A stretch of 64,000 bases of DNA, taken from Antitrichia curtipendula. Its lineage: Eukaryota; Streptophyta; Bryopsida; Hypnales; Leucodontaceae. Shown here piece by piece: positions 24,200 through 34,692 of the stretch. The notes below the pieces were generated by a model. It worked only from the letters and a program-made list of their open reading frames with translations, was not told the origin of the DNA and made no database searches. The translations under genes were made by a program, and so were the position numbers. The first letter of the stretch is position 1; the number at the start of each line of letters is the position of its first letter. The DNA is taken from NCBI GenBank assembly GCA_951230915.1, contig OX579635.1:20026001-20090000 (forward strand), read 5' to 3'.

Positions 24200-24205
24200 T
24201 ATAAG
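24200..24205 (+). promoter_or_regulatory. Putative TATA box of the RING gene
   Basis: TATAAG follows the dyad array and precedes the chosen ATG by about 210 bases. An acceptor-like TTTTCCAG lies just before the ATG, suggesting a leader intron. Confidence 0.5.
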
Positions 24206-24411
24206 TGAACTTTTCTGGACAGTTTACGTACTTCCTCTTTTGAGTTGCACTGTCCGAGCTTGAGAAAGCTTCGCACTGCAATTTGAGGGGAAGTGTTATA
24301 CATTTGACATTGTTTTGCCACATTTCAGTTGCCTTCACGCAACAGAAGGCAAAGCAAATTGTCATTGTATTCGCATACAGTATTGTGTGTGTCATTTTCC
24401 AGGTATCAAGA

Positions 24412-26676
24412 ATGGACGCAAAGGATGTAGCAGGAGGTTCGGGACCTGGAGGTGACCCCCCAGGAGGTTTGGTACCTGCAGGTGAACCCCCAGGTAGAAG
24501 GAAGAGAGGAAACAGAGCAACCTTGGATTGGGGCACACTTAATGCCGAAGCGGTTATGGCAAAGCATGGGTGGGTGGAGGCAGATGGCCCATGGACAAGA
24601 GTGACATGTCGTCAATATATAGATTGGGCCCACATCAACCGCCATTGGCCACACGACCGGTACGAGGTGCACGTGAAATCTGGCGTGGTAAATATTGACC
24701 AGTGCCAACATCCGCACTTCAAGAAGAGGATGATTGAAGTGTCATTGGTACTTTGGGGGGCAAGATCCAAGAAAGACGGGACACTTTCATTGTGCCAAAT
24801 GGCATATGCGGAGGGTTTTCTTGGCAAGGATGTGGACTGGAGCAGCTTTTTGGGCAGAGCGCGGAATAATGCATTTCCAAATCGAACACGCCACATTGCA
24901 CCAAATCCTGTTGTGCCATTGGACAATGTACCAAATCCTGTCGTGCCATTAGCTGATGTCCAAAATGTGCAAATGAACGTGGTTCCACTGGCGGAGCGTC
25001 CAGGGACAGAGTTGATAGAGGTAGAAGTTAGTCAGGGCAGCGGTCCAAATGTCAACCAACAAGATGTGATTGGTGGAGTGCAAGCTGACGGTGAAGAAGT
25101 AATTCGCTTGCGCCAATTAGTACAAACACTGCAAGCAGAAAAAGAAGAATCACAACGACAACATGCTGCAGTGTTAGAAGTTCATCGTGCAAGGCTGCGG
25201 GCCGTTCAAGATGAAAATGTGCGCCTCATCGCACGTGAAGCTGAGCTCGTAGAGCGTGAAAGGCGGGTCAGCACAGACTCAGTTCCACCACTCGATCTTG
25301 TAGTGGAACGTGCTACATACGGTGCAGATGAAGACACACCAGGCCCAAGCAATACATCTGAGTTTGTGCTACGATCACGATCCACTTTTCCAAGTGCAGA
25401 AAGTGTCACATTGGATATTATGCGTGCACGTGCTGAGCGAGTTGAAGCAGAGCTTGGAAGTACTCGCACAAACATGGAAGAATTAACAAACGCCATGCGT
25501 GCTTTGGAACTTCGTGCCAACAATGCCGAGGCAGAGGTGGCGGTGGTTACTGCAGCTCGAACAACCTTGGAGCAGACCATGACCGCATTGAGTGCTGAAA
25601 ATATGCGGTTGGTTCAAAATCCTCAGAAGGAGCAGAGGCTGCTTCAAATGTGCAACATGAAGTTGACATGCAGCTTAGCGCTAAATGAGGCTGAGCAAAT
25701 GCAACGTGAAGTGAGGAGAGTGGCTGCAGAATTCAATGATGGCGGTCAACGTTATTTTGGCTTGACCTCGTGGCCTCGGGTGGCAGAAATGTTCACCGAT
25801 GATTTGCCAATGTATAGGGAGAATTCAAGCATTGATTGGAATGCCCGTCCAGACTTAGAATTCCAATATAATATCGATCGCCAACGGTATGGGCCACCCA
25901 ACCACGATGGCATTACACCACTAGTGTGGCCTTCCGTTCCAGATTTTGTACAAGATGGAACAACATGTATAATGTGCCAACAACCGTTTGGCCCCGAGGG
26001 TGGATGAAATCTTGGTACATGTGGCCATCTATACCACCCCGTGTGTCTTATTCCACACATGGTCACCAGAAAGAGATGTGCGCAATGCAAGGCTCCATTT
26101 CATGCACGACTGTACAAAACGTTTGGCCTTCAAGACCACATGCCTCAACATTACGAGTACAATGAAGAAAATTTACCGGGCCCCGGTAATAGAGTACATT
26201 GGGGGTCCGACATGACATGGCTTTGGAATTGGGGCCACCACAACCGACACCTCCCGGCAGGAACGGTGGCTGACATACCATGGACGAGTGACGCCCAAGT
26301 GACAGAGGTGATCAGGAGGGTGTTTGGAGATAGTGATCCAGGGCGTCGATTATATTTTGGTCAGATTGCCGGTGGACATTGGGACCCAGACTGCTTAATT
26401 TTTGTGCGCGCACCACATCCACAACGCATCATGTTTAACTCTCAAGGCCAACCAGTCGGATTTGAGGGTGAATTGGGCTATGATGAACAAATGGCGTACA
26501 TTGCAGACAATACCTTCCATGAGCCAGCCCTCGTGAATGACATTTTTTCCCACTTACATGATAGATACGATATAGAAGCACTTCAGCTTCTGAGGACTTT
26601 CGAATCGCAACAAGAACTGCAGCGATTTTTGAGAAATAGCATAGCACGCGGCGTTGTAATCGAAGATGTAGACTAG
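24412..26676 (+). CDS. Coiled-coil RING-H2 protein carried by the hAT element, one in-frame stop
   Basis: From the ATG at 24412 (MDAKDVAGG) the frame has 754 codons plus stop. Order: a G/P-rich start, a basic RRKRGNR patch, an unrecognised N-terminal domain ending in VDWSSFLGRARNNAF (about 35-165), a long coiled coil (about 220-450) rich in E, R, L and A, then a RING finger near 515-560: CIMC, 14 residues, CGHLYHPVC, 11 residues, CAQC. RING fingers of this C3H2C3 type usually act as ubiquitin ligases, and the coiled coil suggests oligomerisation. A TGA at 26005-26007 sits inside the RING between its first and second metal-ligand pairs. Reading continues in the same frame with every later ligand intact. 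A conserved-looking C-terminal region of about 180 residues follows. The decayed gene at 3025-5621 shares this architecture. Substrate and role are unknown. Confidence 0.7.
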
Positions 26677-28118
26677 ATTGTGTATAACTAGATAGATGTA
26701 TAGAATTAAATACTGGAAGTTGTACAAAGCGAACGTATGTAATTATGTAAAGCCTTTATTAGTTTACCATGTACTTCAACGGATTTATAAAATATGTACA
26801 TTTATCGTTTTCTTTCCACCTCGTGTATTGTTGCTTCGCCTTTGTCAATTTTTGTAATCTATTGGACCTTTTTGTAATAGTATAGAAGAAGCTTGTATGC
26901 TTAGATGGTAGGTAAAAGAGTGTTCTATTTTATTTTTGGTGAAGCCCTAAAGTCCGAAGTCCATTTTTTGGCCCAAAACACCCTAAACCACCACTTTTGC
27001 TATGTTCACCTATGAATTAAATTTTCCAATTTTTTTTTAATCGAACCAAAGGATCTTGTTCTCCACTTGTCTAAGATGACGTGGTAAAAAATTTGCAATG
27101 TTTGACCGTATGGATTGAAAGTTATTAGCATTTGAAGTGAAAGAAACAAATTTATTTTAAGAAGTTGCTAGGATTGCCCGCTCCACAAAAAACCCATAAC
27201 TTTTCCATTCCTAATCCAAATGGGATGAATGAAAGCCTCCCATTTAAAAGAAAATATAATCCAACTGGGAAAAAAATATACAAATTTGTATTTCATTTTT
27301 TTGTGGATTTTTTTGTCTACCAGGAGTCTTGGACCGCCCAGTGTCCCGATCTCCCCTGTTTGAGGTTATTGTGGCATACCCTTTGCTCCTAGGCACCGAT
27401 TGGAATAGAAATTGTATTATGAATAAACTCATAAGTTTATCTATCATTCCATGCAGGTTATCATTCTTATGAAAAAGTTTTCAAAAGTTTCAGTAAAAAA
27501 TGAGATCATAGGAGCCTATCGAAAATCCATTTTGTCCCTTGCAGAAAGGACAATGAGAGTATGTTACTTTAAGGGCTAAGAAATAAAAACAATGGAAATT
27601 CTTTACCAAAGCAAAAAATAAGTAACAAATTATTTGATTGCTTCATATTTGATGAAATCTCCTTTAAGTCTTTAGAATTAAACCAAAAAATAATTCACGT
27701 TTTGTAACTTTTGTTCTATTAGTTTTAATGTTTTTTTAGTTGGACTATTGATTGACTACTCCCTCATGTTTATTTTTAAATCCAAAGTTTACAAATTAAA
27801 GTATTGAACATTTTTCATTTTTTCTCAAATGGCATTATGGAAATCAAATGATCAAACAAGACATGTTACAAATCTCATAGGTTGCTAAAACACAAAAATA
27901 TCACTTATAGAGTAAAAGATAATAATGTTTGAACATGAGGGTGTTAAAACTACAAAAATGATGTGAAGTCTTCCAATCCTCTTTTCAGTTTTCACAAGTC
28001 AAATTTAAAAAGTTTTTGACCCAAAAAATATGAGTATAAATTGCCTAACATATATAACCCCAATGAATTTATGGCTTTTCAAAATATACTATATATATGT
28101 TTTTTTAATTTTATTTAA
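26677..28118. other. AT-rich spacer, no gene
   Basis: No coding sequence is supported. A decayed piggyBac-like left part (GCCCTAAAGTCCGAAG) starts near 26943. Confidence 0.45.
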
Positions 28119-29063
28119 CCCCTAAAGGACCAAACACCGTTTTTTGACAACAAAGCGTTTTTGGGCAGCTCACCACGAATGGAATTTTTATTTTTTTTCT
28201 TTGAAATTTTCACACAAGATGTGCCCAAGGAGTAGCTTTAGGGCCCAATAATTTTCATAACTTTTGACCACATGGTTAAAAAGTTATGTTATGATATGTA
28301 GTTTTCATTGTTCGGCGGGCAGCCCAGGCAGCAAAATAAACTTCTTTAAAAATCATTTTTTAGAGAAATAAAAATTTGAAATTGGTTCTCTAGATTTATG
28401 TGTACAAAGAAAGCTTTAAATCATTCCACTTTGATTTATGAGATGAAAGTTATGAGGAATTTTAGTTGTGGGTAGTTTGCGGGTAGTTATAGAATCTCTA
28501 CTCTAAAATAAACTTTGAAGTCCTTTATTTAACTCAATTTTCAATATTTTTGGAAAAAAATATGAACAGAAGGTGAAGATTGTTTATTACAACATTATAA
28601 TCGTTTGGATTGGCATTTTTCAATTCCATCATGAAATCCTTAACAATTTAGTGTTTTGAATCATTTTCTACTTCTTTCTACTTACTATTTTTTTCCTATA
28701 TGTTGTACAATTCCAAATGATCTGAAATTTTTCAAGCATGTAGCTAACTTGCTTTGAAGAATGAATCCAAAGAGTTACCACCATTTTGGACAATTTTTCA
28801 TACAAATGTAACCATGTGAAGTGCAGCTGCCCGGTTTTTCGCAGGGACAAAAAAAGGGTTTTTGTCACTTCAAATGCTAATATCTTGCAATCTACACGGT
28901 GGAAATTTCTGAAATTTTTTCCACATCTTCTCAAACTAGTTTACTACAAGATCCTACGGTTACATGTGTCCAAAAATGTTTTTCTTCCAAAATTTGGTAC
29001 TTGTACTAGAAATGGCAGTTTGGGAGCGTTTTTTGTGAAAACATAGTCAAAAACCTGTAGGGG
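28119..29063 (+). mobile_element. piggyBac-like non-autonomous element nested in the hAT element
   Basis: The left end CCCCTAAAGGACCA is preceded by TTAA. The right end reads ...ACCTGTAGGGG followed by TTCA, one base away from TTAA. There is no coding capacity. The interior is shared with copies at 46.8-47.7, 49.2-50.1, 51.2-52.0 and up to 57.2 kb, including the recognisable CACTTCAAATGCTAATATC block. Confidence 0.6.
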
Positions 29064-29268
29064 TTCATTTTAAAGGTCGCCCGTCCGTCGCCCGTCCAGC
29101 TCGGCCGTCCAGCGCGGCCGTCTAGGATGAACTTTCATCCATTTCCATAGTTTTCATCCTCTGTCAACGGTTCTCGTCCAGATTTCATCCTGACGGACGC
29201 CGAGGTTGAATCCTGACATCCGTCCGGACATCTTGACGGACGGGCAGGACATGACAGGGACAACCCTG

Positions 29269-29276
29269 ATTACAAT
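29269..29276. repeat. Target-site duplication, right copy (ATTACAAT)
   Basis: Identical to the left copy at 13268-13275. Confidence 0.9.
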
Positions 29277-31471
29277 GACCTATAATTAAAACAATATGCA
29301 CAGTTTTTGGCAAATATCGTATAAATGGATTAAATAAAAAAATAGTGGAATCTCACAATTTGCATAAAGCTTCCCCATTGTCTGTATCGAAAGTGCCAGA
29401 ATGCTAACCACAACTCCAACCTTTGGAGACCCTCTACAATCGTTGCTCTAGTCTAAGAGTGCCACCATGATCGAATGGCATGATATTTGGATCTCAGAGT
29501 CGCTAGATGATGTTGCATCTTTATATTGCTTACACAATTGTCGATGTTGATCTTGAAGGTCGGCATGAATGTTTGCCTTCGTATGTTTTTCCATAGATTG
29601 AGTCCAATGGAACAGACATGTGCACTCTTAATTCAGCATAGGCTTGGATGGATCATGACTCTTGTAGATTAGTCTCACCGCATTCTAGTTAGCTTGTGCA
29701 TTGTCAGCCATAAACCCCTTGAAATAAGGCAAAGAGATACCATGTTTGGCCATAACGGCATTCAAATTATTCCAGAAATTGCTTTGGGCAATAGAATCCT
29801 TGGATTGATGTCACAAAGAGCAATGGTCATCACACAATAGAAAGTTGGATCATAAACATGGCATGCCATTGTGGTCCAATGCTTCACTCGCTTGATATGA
29901 TCAAACATGATCCAGGCATCTTGGAAGTCACCACCTGGTTGCATCCGTGTGACCAAATCAACGCCACTATCAGGGCCTAGTTTAGACATTTTGAAGATAA
30001 AATCTTTGTTTGCATCAGATCCTTGTCCAAAAAACTTATTTTCTTGAATATAAGCCAAATTGTTGCATCCCCGAAGCTTGGTGATGCTATCAATGACTCC
30101 AAACCTACAAAAGTATTTGAAGGTGGTAACCTTGTTTCTAATGCTAGGGGAACTCATGTATTTGCATTTGTCAAGAATAGGGAGGAGTTCATCAAGTCCA
30201 AACTTTGCAGCAGGGGCTCTTTTATGTCAAAGAAGCAACTCTCCCAGTAATTCCTTGCTAGCCTCTAAGACAATTGAAGAATTTGTTGCAGATGGAGTCT
30301 TCTTGACTTGATCAAAAATTAACAACCGAATCTTCTCTTTTGAATCACAACAATCTCCCTCTTTTACTAGGTGATTATGAACACCAAAGTGGACACATGC
30401 TCGCCTCATCTCCTTGTTTCCAACAACATAGTATATTTTTGCTCGGCAACTAGTAATACATGAAGGACCAAATGAGCAAATCTTGCAGGTGATGGTCAAA
30501 CAAGAAGGAAGGATAGGATCCACCCTCAGACCCACCTCAAATAGAACAAGAGAACATCCATCCCATTCGGTCTCATTCACAGATGTTTTTTGGTGCACAC
30601 AAGTAAGGTAGTCGCAATTGATGTTATCACAACGAAGATGACCCACACAAGAAGCCAGCCAAAACATTAATCCATCATCATTTTTTATGTTAGTTGTATG
30701 TGTATTTGACTACACATGTCCATCATAGCATTTCTCCATTCCACTCAAAAGCTTTGTTTGGCAGTGAGCACTAGAACTTTGAAGGGGTGATAATTCAAAA
30801 ATCACGTCATCATTGAAGAATGATGGTAAAAAATCAACCTAGTGAATTGCAATTGCATCGTAATCTATCTTCTTGAATGGATTCCTTAACCCTTTGGTAC
30901 GGCAAAGCTTCTATAGGCAAGGAATTATGGATTTTCTTTGAATACTTCCAAATCCTGCAACTAAAGTTGGAGGAGACACAGGAGAGGATCCTCCAACATG
31001 TATCAGAGGAGACCGGGTAGATTTGACGATCTTGTGAGGCAGAGAAGAGTTGTCTGAGTCGTGATTCAAAATTGTAACAAACTCTAATCTTGGTTCAATC
31101 TTAACCCTAGATGGCATTGGAGTCTCTTGAGTAGACGTAGTTGATAATCTAGGAGTACCTTCTCCAAAAGATGCCCCTATGCTTGATTCAGATAAACCAT
31201 ATGCTAAATATCTTTTTGATTGCAAATGCCATTCTCTGCAATGGCTATCAACAATAGGTTCTTGACTGAGTGTATGACTCAATCCTCCAGTAGAACTATT
31301 GAAGACCTCTTCATCAATGTATAAAGAACCTTCAGAAAGATGAAATCTAATACTCAAACAAAACACAATCACAACAACATCTCCTAATTCACCAATGGAA
31401 AATGTGATAGGAACTACTTCTCCATGTGACCTCACAATCGCCATTGAATTGAAAGATACGCCTAAGCTCAT
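29277..31471 (-). pseudogene. 5' half of the split Mutator-like transposase
   Basis: From about 31471 down to 29762 the minus strand keeps one frame broken only by stops. An N-terminal part has no recognised domain. A cysteine/histidine-rich zinc-binding segment follows (GHLRCDNINC, later CVHFGVHNHLVKEGD), then DFQDAWIMFDHIKRVKHWTT and a YDPTFYCVMTIALCDI segment. After a frame change the protein continues as HGISLPYFKGFMADNAQAN, with a stop where W is expected, then CTCLFHWTQSMEKHTKA. I associate this with DDE transposase-like proteins widespread in non-seed plants. The C-terminal SWIM part is at 11714-13267, so the host element was already old and intron-containing when the hAT element landed. 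Confidence 0.6.
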
Positions 31472-32560
31472 TGCATTCCGTAACTAAAAACCTTGAATGC
31501 ATTACTATATTGTGACTCTTGTAATATGGTATAAATATAAAGGCAAATCCACGACCAATTGGAAGAGAAAGCTATGTATGGGGAAAAAATGAAAAAAATT
31601 GAATTGAATAGCCGTCATCACTTGAGTAGTTTGTGGTTAGATTTAGTGGAATGGATGAACAAAAGTCTTTAAAGGTTTGACCAATATTCAATGAAATTGA
31701 TGCATTTTATAAGCTGAACCATCATAAGAGTATTGGTAACAAGCCTAATTCTTTTAATATAAACTTTTATGACCTTCTACCTCTACATCCATTGTGGTAC
31801 TTTATTATGGATTTAAAAACGTAAGACGCCACTTCAATGAATTCTCACCCATCTTGAATGGTTAGAGTTGAAGCATATTACGACAGCATGTAAGTTAGGT
31901 AGTCTGCTCTTAAAGCAACCACTTAAAAACCTACCTATCTCATCATTGACAGTAATAGATATTTCAAGCAACATGTCACTCCTTCCTAGATAGAGGTCAC
32001 ATTTATAACATGGTCGCTTTTAGAATAGACTACCTTAACCAAAAATCTAGTATGATCTTGAACTTCTTACATCATGTTCATCACAAGTTAGAGAAGTCAA
32101 GAAACTATACAAGTGAAAAAGATAAACTACCTTATTTCTGACTAAAAGAGAGCAAAACAAATATGAAGAACATTATACTAGTTATGTACATGGCAAAACA
32201 TAAATGTAGACTACCATTACAATTTAAACCACAATGAAATGGCTCCTATGTAGTTTGTAATAATAAAGTTTATCTTAGTTAAATAGAGTCCTAGAGCTAT
32301 TGAAAGCCATTATATTCCATTCAACAACTTGACATACTTAATGAAAACATCTACAAAAGCCCTATAGAGAGTTGGAGACTAACAAATTTTGAAGAAATTT
32401 GTTTTAAAAGAAACACCCAGCTACTTTCCGCTGAAAAACTTAATGAATAGGAAAATAGCATTAATCAGTCAATTTACAAGGGAATTTGAATTCTATATAA
32501 GGATCATGTCTCTTTTATAGTTCTCACTTCATCTATTCACGAAGTCTTTGCGTTGCTCAA
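31472..32560. other. No gene seen
   Basis: AT-rich sequence upstream of the Mutator-like remnant. I see no terminal repeats that would define its end. Confidence 0.45.
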
Positions 32561-32966
32561 ATGTCTGGAGTTGAAAATAGTTCCCCTTCACTAGAGAGGC
32601 CAAAGCGGAAGAGGAGAAAGTGTAGTACCAATTATTCCACAAAGAAAGCACTCCATTGATCTAAAGATTTGTAAAGGGACAAATCCAGGAGTATTGTCTC
32701 ACCTTACTAAAAAGCTTATGTTTGCTAGCATTGATACTAATGGATTTGTAGATTTGCCTCCAAAGTGCTCTTCTCCTACAAATTCAATCTTAGAATCAAT
32801 TATTGAAGTCCAACAAGGGGAGGACTTCAACAACACCAAGTGTCATACGTTCCAAGTTTGCTCCATATTTATTGATATGAATAGGCTTAGTAAATCTAGA
32901 TGCCACCAAGTTACCAATATTATTCTAGATTACCACTTTACTCTAAGATCCTGGTGTTCCTCCTAA
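32561..32966 (+). pseudogene. Short broken ORF with a nuclear-signal-like start
   Basis: An ATG at 32561 reads MSGVENSSPSLERPKRKRRK, then C-S-T-N-Y-S, then a stop. A second frame (32694-32966, SHLTKKLMFASIDTNGFVDL...) continues protein-like after a frame change. I do not recognise it. The PKRKRRK cluster looks like a nuclear localisation signal. Confidence 0.3.
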
Positions 32967-34209
32967 AATACCAATGGCAAGTTATTTGGTTGTAGGCTTT
33001 ATTTAATTTTAAAGTCTTTCAATCATACCTTACCATACTAGGACTGACATCACATTAGATTGGTGGTGGTATAGTGTTTTGGTTTAGAGCTTTCATATTT
33101 TTATAAATTCCTAAACCATGATTCACTACACTGGAGGTTGAAGAGGTCGGCGGAGATTATGTGTAAGGTAGGAGGTTAGAACTCCAATGGGGCTTTTTGA
33201 ACTAAACCAGATATAGAGGTACATTTTGTTTTCTTTAATGTACCAAACTATACAAACTATGTACATTCTAGGAGTTGTTCGCTTTTAGAGCCCTATGGCA
33301 TCTCAACTTCAAAATTTCATAACTAATTCCACAAAGCTCCAAAAAATATGAAACAACTTTGATTAGATGCCATTTCCTCTTGTCTTTCAAGGAAAACTTA
33401 CTGAAAATTAATTCAAGATGTTTTACATCTCCAAAATTCAGTTTCAGCGCTATCTTACTTCAGTCTTAGAGTGGCGTACCTCCGAGTTTGAGAGCTCATG
33501 CCTCCTCGTCCTACGGCTCCTAATGTACGGCCTGCCGCTTCCTAATTTTCGGCCCGCAGGCCACCGCTTGGTTCAAAAATTGCCACTCCCGGTTCTCATT
33601 CCGCCGCATCTAGGGTTGACAGGACGTCCGGACGTCCGGACGTCCTGTGACCTTCCTGGACGGGCCGTCCGACCATCCAGTGGACGGTCGGACCATCGGA
33701 CGCGCGGACGGTGCGAACAGGCGAACGGTGCGGACGGGCGAACGGTCCGGACAGGCGGATGGGCGGACGGGCGGACTACAGACAGGCGGACGGTGCGGGC
33801 AGGCGGATTGTGCGGACGGGCGGACGGTGTAGACAGGCGGACGGCGGACGGGAGGACACGCGGACGGTTTGTCAGCTGTCCGCCCGTCCGCCCGACCGCC
33901 AACTAAAATATGGCTCATAATATACCATTGGAAAGGTATTGTCGAGAGCTTTTCAATGGTATATTATGCGTCCAATTTGGACAAAAACTCCGACGGTGAG
34001 ATCCTTCCAAAGATTGTAGTTGGTCGCGACGTCGGATGGGCCGTCGGACTCCAGACAGTCGAGCGGACGGCGGACGGCGGACGGGCGGACGGGTTGTCAG
34101 CTGTCCGCCCGTCCGCTCGTCCGTCGACTAAAAGATGGCTCATAATATACCATTGGAAAGATATTGTCGAGAGCTTTCCAATGGTATACCATGCGTCCAA
34201 TTTGGACAA

Positions 34210-34409
34210 NNNNNNNNNNNNNNNNNNNNNNNNNNNNNNNNNNNNNNNNNNNNNNNNNNNNNNNNNNNNNNNNNNNNNNNNNNNNNNNNNNNNNNNNNNN
34301 NNNNNNNNNNNNNNNNNNNNNNNNNNNNNNNNNNNNNNNNNNNNNNNNNNNNNNNNNNNNNNNNNNNNNNNNNNNNNNNNNNNNNNNNNNNNNNNNNNNN
34401 NNNNNNNNN
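34210..34409. other. Assembly gap (200 N)
   Basis: The gap falls between inverted and direct copies of the same repeat unit, a place where assembly is expected to fail. Its real length and the arm structure around it are uncertain. Confidence 0.99.
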
Positions 34410-34692
34410 ACAAATGATTTTATAATTAGAAAGTTAAAATATTTTTTTAATCTTGGAGATTACAATATTAATTACATTAAAGATTTTAATATTGATTTAA
34501 TTGAGAAGTGGGAAAAAAAATATGGTTAGGGTCTTGGTAATATATAATTTAAATCAAGCATACAAAGGTTTTGATAATCCAATTGCAAGCAAGCCACCCA
34601 TCTAACTAAATCTTGACGAACTTGACCTTTTTAAGTACAAAAAAAGATTACAAGATTACAAGAATTACACTAATAATTAGCACCTAATCCTT

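Larger units (their letters stand above)
13276..29268 (+). mobile_element. Giant hAT-superfamily element (15,993 bp) with transposase, kinase-like and RING genes
   Basis: The left end CAGGGTTGTC and the right end GACAACCCTG are perfect 10-bp inverted termini, flanked by identical 8-bp ATTACAAT. The insert contains a hAT transposase (+), a protein kinase-like gene (-), a coiled-coil RING gene (+), three long arrays of CCGTC/GACGG dyads, a short cluster of the same motifs inside the right end (29080-29250), and nested piggyBac-like copies. Removing the element joins the two halves of a minus-strand Mutator-like transposase at what looks like an intron, which supports the boundaries independently. 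Typical hAT elements are a few kb with one gene, so both size and content are unusual. Each gene has one nonsense codon, so this copy may depend on another copy for movement. Confidence 0.85.

Noticed and set aside
24106..29268. A separate RING-only element bounded by the internal CAGGGTTGTCCC and the right terminus
   Set aside because: The flanking octamers GTCCATTC and ATTACAAT do not match, whereas the outer pair matches perfectly.
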